This document shows positions 60,721 to 64,000 of a stretch of DNA of 64,000 nucleotides, in pieces. Numbering within the stretch: the stretch's first letter is position 1; each line of letters opens with the position of its first letter. A program made the position numbers and the translations under genes. A model generated the notes under the pieces. It worked only from the letters and a program-made list of their open reading frames with translations. It searched no databases and had not been told where the DNA came from. The DNA comes from Pseudomonas sp. Tri1 (GTDB lineage Bacteria; Pseudomonadota; Gammaproteobacteria; Pseudomonadales; Pseudomonadaceae): assembly GCF_017968885.1 (NCBI RefSeq), contig NZ_CP072913.1, forward strand, positions 434,001 through 498,000, given 5' to 3'.

Positions 60721-61913
60721 GGGGCGTCTCCGATAATCAGGCTGACGTTGTTGCCGCCGAAGGCGAACGAGTTGCTCATCAGTCGGCGCGGTGAGGTCGG
60801 GTTCAGGCGGGTGTCGGCGTTGACCCAGTCCAGTGCAGGCAGCCCGGGATCGGCCTGGCCATCCCAGATATGCGGTGGCAGGGCCTGGGCGGTATTTTGT
60901 GTGCTCAGGCTCAACCAGCAAAACGCCGCTTCCAGCGCCCCGGCTGCGCCGAGGGTATGGCCGGTCATCGGCTTGGTGGACGAACATGGCACCCCCGCCG
61001 GAAACAGCCCGGCCACTGCCAGGCTTTCCATGGCGTCATTGTGCTGCGTTGCGGTGCCGTGCAGGTTCAAGTAGTCGATCTGGCTGGCCTCGAGGCCCGC
61101 GCAGTGCAGGGCCTTTTCCATGGCCTGGCGGGCGCCGCGCCCGGTGGGTTCCGGAGCGGAAATATGGTGGGCATCGGAACTGGCGCCGTCACCCAGCAAG
61201 GCAATCGGTGCACCGTCTCCTGGTGTCTTGCTCATGAGAAACAGCACTGCCGCTTCGCCAATGTTGATACCACTGCGGTTCACCGAAAACGGATTGCAGC
61301 GTTCACTCGATACTGCTTCGAGCGCCGAAAAGCCATTGAGGGTCAGCTTGCACAGGCTGTCCACGCCACCGCAGAGCACGGCATCGCACAGGCCCAGGTC
61401 CAGCAGGCGACGGGCGCTCATCAAGGCGCGGGCGCTGGAGGTGCAGGCGGTGGAAATCACGTAGGACGGACCGCTCAGGTCGAGCCAGTCGGCGAGAAAG
61501 TTGGCCGGCGCGCTGAGTTCCTGTTGCTGGTAATCGTAGCCGTCGGGGAAGCGCTGTTCGCGCAGGTAATGGGCAATGCCGCTACTGGCTTCGTCGATGC
61601 CCGAGGTGCTGGTGCCCAGCACGATGCCGATCCGGGCGCGCCCGTAGGCCTGGATGGCCCGGTCGATCTCGGGCCGGATCTGCAAGCCGGCTTCCAGCAA
61701 CAACTGGTTGTTGCGGCTGCGTTGCGCCGCCAGAGCGTCGGGGATGGCCGCGAGTTCACCCGACACCGAGGCCACCGGCAAGGCACGTTCGGCCACCCAG
61801 CCCGCCTCGACCCGCACGCCTGAGCAGTCGCCGGCAAACAGGTTGCGCGCCACGTCATGTTTGTTGCGGCCGAGGGCGCAGATCACCCCGAGGGCATTCA
61901 AATAGGCAGTCAT
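60717..61913 (-). CDS. apeO: Beta-ketoacyl-ACP synthase of the aryl polyene pathway (ApeO-type)
   Basis: A 398-residue ketosynthase with Cys in VISTACTSSARAL and His in NLHGTATQHNDA and PMTGHTLGAAGA; it keeps a full triad. In characterised clusters ApeO pairs with the chain-length factor ApeC, which is not in this window and should lie beyond the right edge. The start MTAYLNALGVICALG overlaps the lipoprotein gene by four bases. Confidence 0.85.
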   Translation of the reverse strand: MTAYLNALGVICALGRNKHDVARNLFAGDCSGVRVEAGWVAERALPVASVSGELAAIPDALAAQRSRNNQLLLEAGLQIRPEIDRAIQAYGRARIGIVLGTSTSGIDEASSGIAHYLREQRFPDGYDYQQQELSAPANFLADWLDLSGPSYVISTACTSSARALMSARRLLDLGLCDAVLCGGVDSLCKLTLNGFSALEAVSSERCNPFSVNRSGINIGEAAVLFLMSKTPGDGAPIALLGDGASSDAHHISAPEPTGRGARQAMEKALHCAGLEASQIDYLNLHGTATQHNDAMESLAVAGLFPAGVPCSSTKPMTGHTLGAAGALEAAFCWLSLSTQNTAQALPPHIWDGQADPGLPALDWVNADTRLNPTSPRRLMSNSFAFGGNNVSLIIGDAP

Positions 61914-62392
61914 GGGGCGCTCTCGGTCAACGGTGTGATGCGGTAGTGCGGGCCTTGGGGCAGGCTCAGTGCGAAATCCAGCGGCCGCTGGTAGCGAACC
62001 TGCCAGCGGGCATCGAGGGTTCGCTGCCCATCCTGTTGTCGCGCGGTCGGGTAGTTGCCGGGCAGTTCGGCTTCGGGTGTCAGGGCGAACAACAGCGCGG
62101 CGAACAATTCCCGGGCCTCGGCATTGGGTGGCAGCAGACCGTCGGCCTGCCATTGGCCATCGACCAGGCGTTGGCGGGCTACGGGAATGCCCAGCGGGTC
62201 CATCATCGACCAGCGGATGCCAGCGGCTTCACGCTGTATCACCAACAGCCAATCCAGACGTTGACCGGCCAGTTGCCGCTCGATGTGCAATTGCAGTGGC
62301 AGCGCCAGGGTCGGCGTGCGCGCGGGCAGCGGCGCATGGCTGGCGCAGGCGCTGAGCAGCAACAGGCAGCCGATAAGCAGGGCACGAATCAT
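61910..62392 (-). CDS. DUF3261 family lipoprotein
   Basis: A 160-residue lipoprotein. MIRALLIGCLLLLSACAS gives a lipobox (LSAC) with lipidation at about Cys16. The family regularly occurs in aryl polyene clusters, where it may help move the product to the outer membrane; this is by association only. It overlaps the methyltransferase stop by two bases and apeO by four. Confidence 0.83.
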   Translation of the reverse strand: MIRALLIGCLLLLSACASHAPLPARTPTLALPLQLHIERQLAGQRLDWLLVIQREAAGIRWSMMDPLGIPVARQRLVDGQWQADGLLPPNAEARELFAALLFALTPEAELPGNYPTARQQDGQRTLDARWQVRYQRPLDFALSLPQGPHYRITPLTESAP

Positions 62393-63117
62393 CCGCTGGC
62401 TCCTTCGACGGGCTTGCGAGCCACCACATTGACCAGGGTTTCCTCCCGCTCGCCGAACGGCTTGGGGCGGCGCAGGCCAAAACGCTCCAGCAAGCCGAAG
62501 TCCTTGGCGCGACTCCACCACAGATATGGGTAGGACACGTTGCGGGCTTCGAATTGGAAGCCTTGGCTGCGGATCATGTCCAGGTACTGGGCGGCACTTT
62601 TCTGCACGTGCATGGGGTGACGGAACAGCCAGCGGATCACCCAGGTATCGATGTAGGCCTCGGTGGATTCGGCGAACATCAGGTAGCCACCGGGCTTGAG
62701 TACGCGATAGAACTCGGCGAGGGCTTTTTCCTGCTCCACCAGATGATGGAAGGTCTGGTGGCAGAACAACAGGTCGACGCTGGCATCCGGCACCGCCAAC
62801 GTCGCGCAATCGCTGCCGATCAGTTCCACGGTCATGCCCTGGCGCGTCGCTTCCTCCAAGCTCAGGTCGAGACTATGGGGGTCGGCGTCGACCCCGATCA
62901 GGCGCTGCGGCGTGAACACCTGGCGCAGGTACTGGAACGATTTGCCCTGGCCGCAGCCGGCGTCCAGCAGCACCGGGTTGGCCGGCAGCGGGGTACTGAA
63001 CAGGCTGCGCAGGTCGTTGATCGCTACCCGCAACACATGGTGCTGCCAGGTGCGGCTGCGCAGGAACCAGAAACCGAAGCGGGTCTCTTCGACGTAGTTG
63101 TCGCTCAGGTAGCTCAT
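62389..63117 (-). CDS. Class I SAM-dependent methyltransferase
   Basis: A 242-residue methyltransferase: motif I is LLDAGCGQGKSFQYL, the acidic residue is in IGVDADP, and motif post-I is FCHQTFHHL. It is a candidate for methylation of the aryl head group or another cluster intermediate. The start MSYLSDNYVEETR is preferred over the longer frame, which overlaps the oxidoreductase gene. The gap to that gene is 10 bp. Confidence 0.85.
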   Translation of the reverse strand: MSYLSDNYVEETRFGFWFLRSRTWQHHVLRVAINDLRSLFSTPLPANPVLLDAGCGQGKSFQYLRQVFTPQRLIGVDADPHSLDLSLEEATRQGMTVELIGSDCATLAVPDASVDLLFCHQTFHHLVEQEKALAEFYRVLKPGGYLMFAESTEAYIDTWVIRWLFRHPMHVQKSAAQYLDMIRSQGFQFEARNVSYPYLWWSRAKDFGLLERFGLRRPKPFGEREETLVNVVARKPVEGASG

Positions 63118-63127
63118 GGCTGCAGAC

Positions 63128-64000
63128 TCATGGTGCCGGGCTCGCGCAGATTTCCGAGAGCATGCGCAGGCGCCGCTTGGGTTCGCTGACGAACGGGTTG
63201 CGCTGATCCCAGGCATAGCCGGCCAGGATCGAGCTGATCATGCGCCGAATGTCGTCCGAGCCTTCGGTGTAGAAAATCACGTCCTGGAACGTGCCGGCGT
63301 ACCAGCCCTCGACGTAGCAGCGGAAGGTATCGACGCCGCGCTTGAGCGGTTCGGCGAACTCGCTCTGCCAGTCCACGCTCTCGCCTTGCAGCTGGCGATG
63401 CAGCACGTCGGCGGCCATGCTCGCCGAGCGCATGGCGATGGTCACACCGGAGGAGAACACCGGGTCGAGGAATTCCGCGGCGTTGCCCAGCAGGGCGAAG
63501 CCAGGGCCGTGCAGGGTCTTGACGTTGGCCGAGTAGCCACCAATGGTCCGCGCCGGGGTATCCCACACCGCGTTCTGCAGCACTCCGGCCAGGCTTGGGG
63601 TTTCGTCGATGAAACCGCGCAGGCAGGCGTCTAGGTCGTCGGTGCGGCCGGCGAAATGTTCCGCGGCGGCGACCACGCCCACCGAGCAACGTCCGTCGCT
63701 GAACGGAATGGTCCAGAACCACACGTCGCGCTTGCTCGGGTGGGTGGTGATGAGGATCTTTTCGCGGTCGAAGGTCGCAGCGTCGATGCGATCTTCAATG
63801 TGGGTGAACACCGCTTGGCGTACCGGAAAATTCGACGGTGCCTCAAGGTCCAGCAGGCGCGGCAAGACTCGCCCGTAGCCGCTGGCGTCGAGCACGAAAT
63901 CGGCCTCGACCCGGTACTCGCTGCCGTCCTCGCGTTGCACGCCCAGTCGGGGTTTCGGTGCATCGAAATCGACGCTGGCAATGGCTTGGCCATAGCGGAT
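63128..64000 (-). CDS. FAD-dependent oxidoreductase, halogenase-like family, partial
   Basis: The C-terminal 290 residues only; the gene runs off the right edge. LDASGYGRVLPRL and ALLGNAAEFLDPVFSSGVT are the conserved FAD-binding segments of tryptophan halogenase and geranylgeranyl reductase-like flavoproteins, and WFWTIPFSDGR is also typical. The N-terminal GxGxxG and any halogenase WxWxIP motif lie outside or cannot be judged, so real halogenation is not claimed. Such flavoproteins are regular members of aryl polyene clusters. First seen gene of the operon. Confidence 0.82.
   Translation of the reverse strand: MRYGQAIASVDFDAPKPRLGVQREDGSEYRVEADFVLDASGYGRVLPRLLDLEAPSNFPVRQAVFTHIEDRIDAATFDREKILITTHPSKRDVWFWTIPFSDGRCSVGVVAAAEHFAGRTDDLDACLRGFIDETPSLAGVLQNAVWDTPARTIGGYSANVKTLHGPGFALLGNAAEFLDPVFSSGVTIAMRSASMAADVLHRQLQGESVDWQSEFAEPLKRGVDTFRCYVEGWYAGTFQDVIFYTEGSDDIRRMISSILAGYAWDQRNPFVSEPKRRLRMLSEICASPAP

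Overview
The window is chromosomal core DNA of a Pseudomonas, most likely of the P. fluorescens group. The evidence is the gene order ubiJ-ubiE / pha cluster / hslUV / argS / priA / rpmE, then maeB / ponA / pilMNOPQ-aroKB-damX-gltBD-hemE, together with high GC and many paired REP sequences (REPINs) of the fluorescens type between genes. No rRNA, tRNA, CRISPR array, insertion sequence or prophage was seen.

Layout. 1-9.3 kb: the end of the ubiquinone operon (ubiE, ubiJ, minus strand), then the medium-chain-length polyhydroxyalkanoate (PHA) locus. A small PHA-system protein, phaI and phaF lie on the plus strand and face phaC1-phaZ-phaC2-phaD on the minus strand. 8.9-16.4 kb (minus): a DUF971 protein, the HslUV protease, a SPOR-domain protein, argS and priA. 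16.6-22 kb: rpmE, a secreted nuclease, malic enzyme, and PBP1A on the opposite strand. 22-37.8 kb (plus): type IV pilus assembly genes pilMNOPQ, shikimate genes aroK-aroB, damX, glutamate synthase gltBD and hemE.

38-49.6 kb (plus): an accessory secretion locus. A GbpA-like chitin-binding lytic polysaccharide monooxygenase (LPMO) is followed by a cytochrome b561 gene that overlaps the first gene of a complete type II secretion operon (gspC to gspM). The layout suggests that the LPMO is a substrate of this system. It also suggests, more speculatively, that the cytochrome takes part in LPMO redox supply.

49.6-52 kb: a YnfM-like MFS exporter and its divergent LysR regulator. 52-57.3 kb: a lower-GC accessory patch with a 1359-residue protein of the dermonecrotic-toxin/DUF6543 type, whose C-terminal third falls in GC, and a Cif-like epoxide hydrolase/dehalogenase. 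57.8-64 kb (minus): a small secreted protein, then part of an aryl-polyene type II polyketide operon (ketosynthase, ketoreductase, dehydratase, ketosynthase, lipoprotein, methyltransferase, FAD oxidoreductase) that runs off the right edge.

Most interesting: the LPMO-cytochrome b561-T2SS unit with two mutually exclusive hairpins upstream of the LPMO; the modular toxin with no visible immunity gene; the rpmE terminator inside the signal-peptide codons of the next gene; and a cluster of GGAAC/GTTCC half-sites upstream of phaC1 that may be the PhaD operator.
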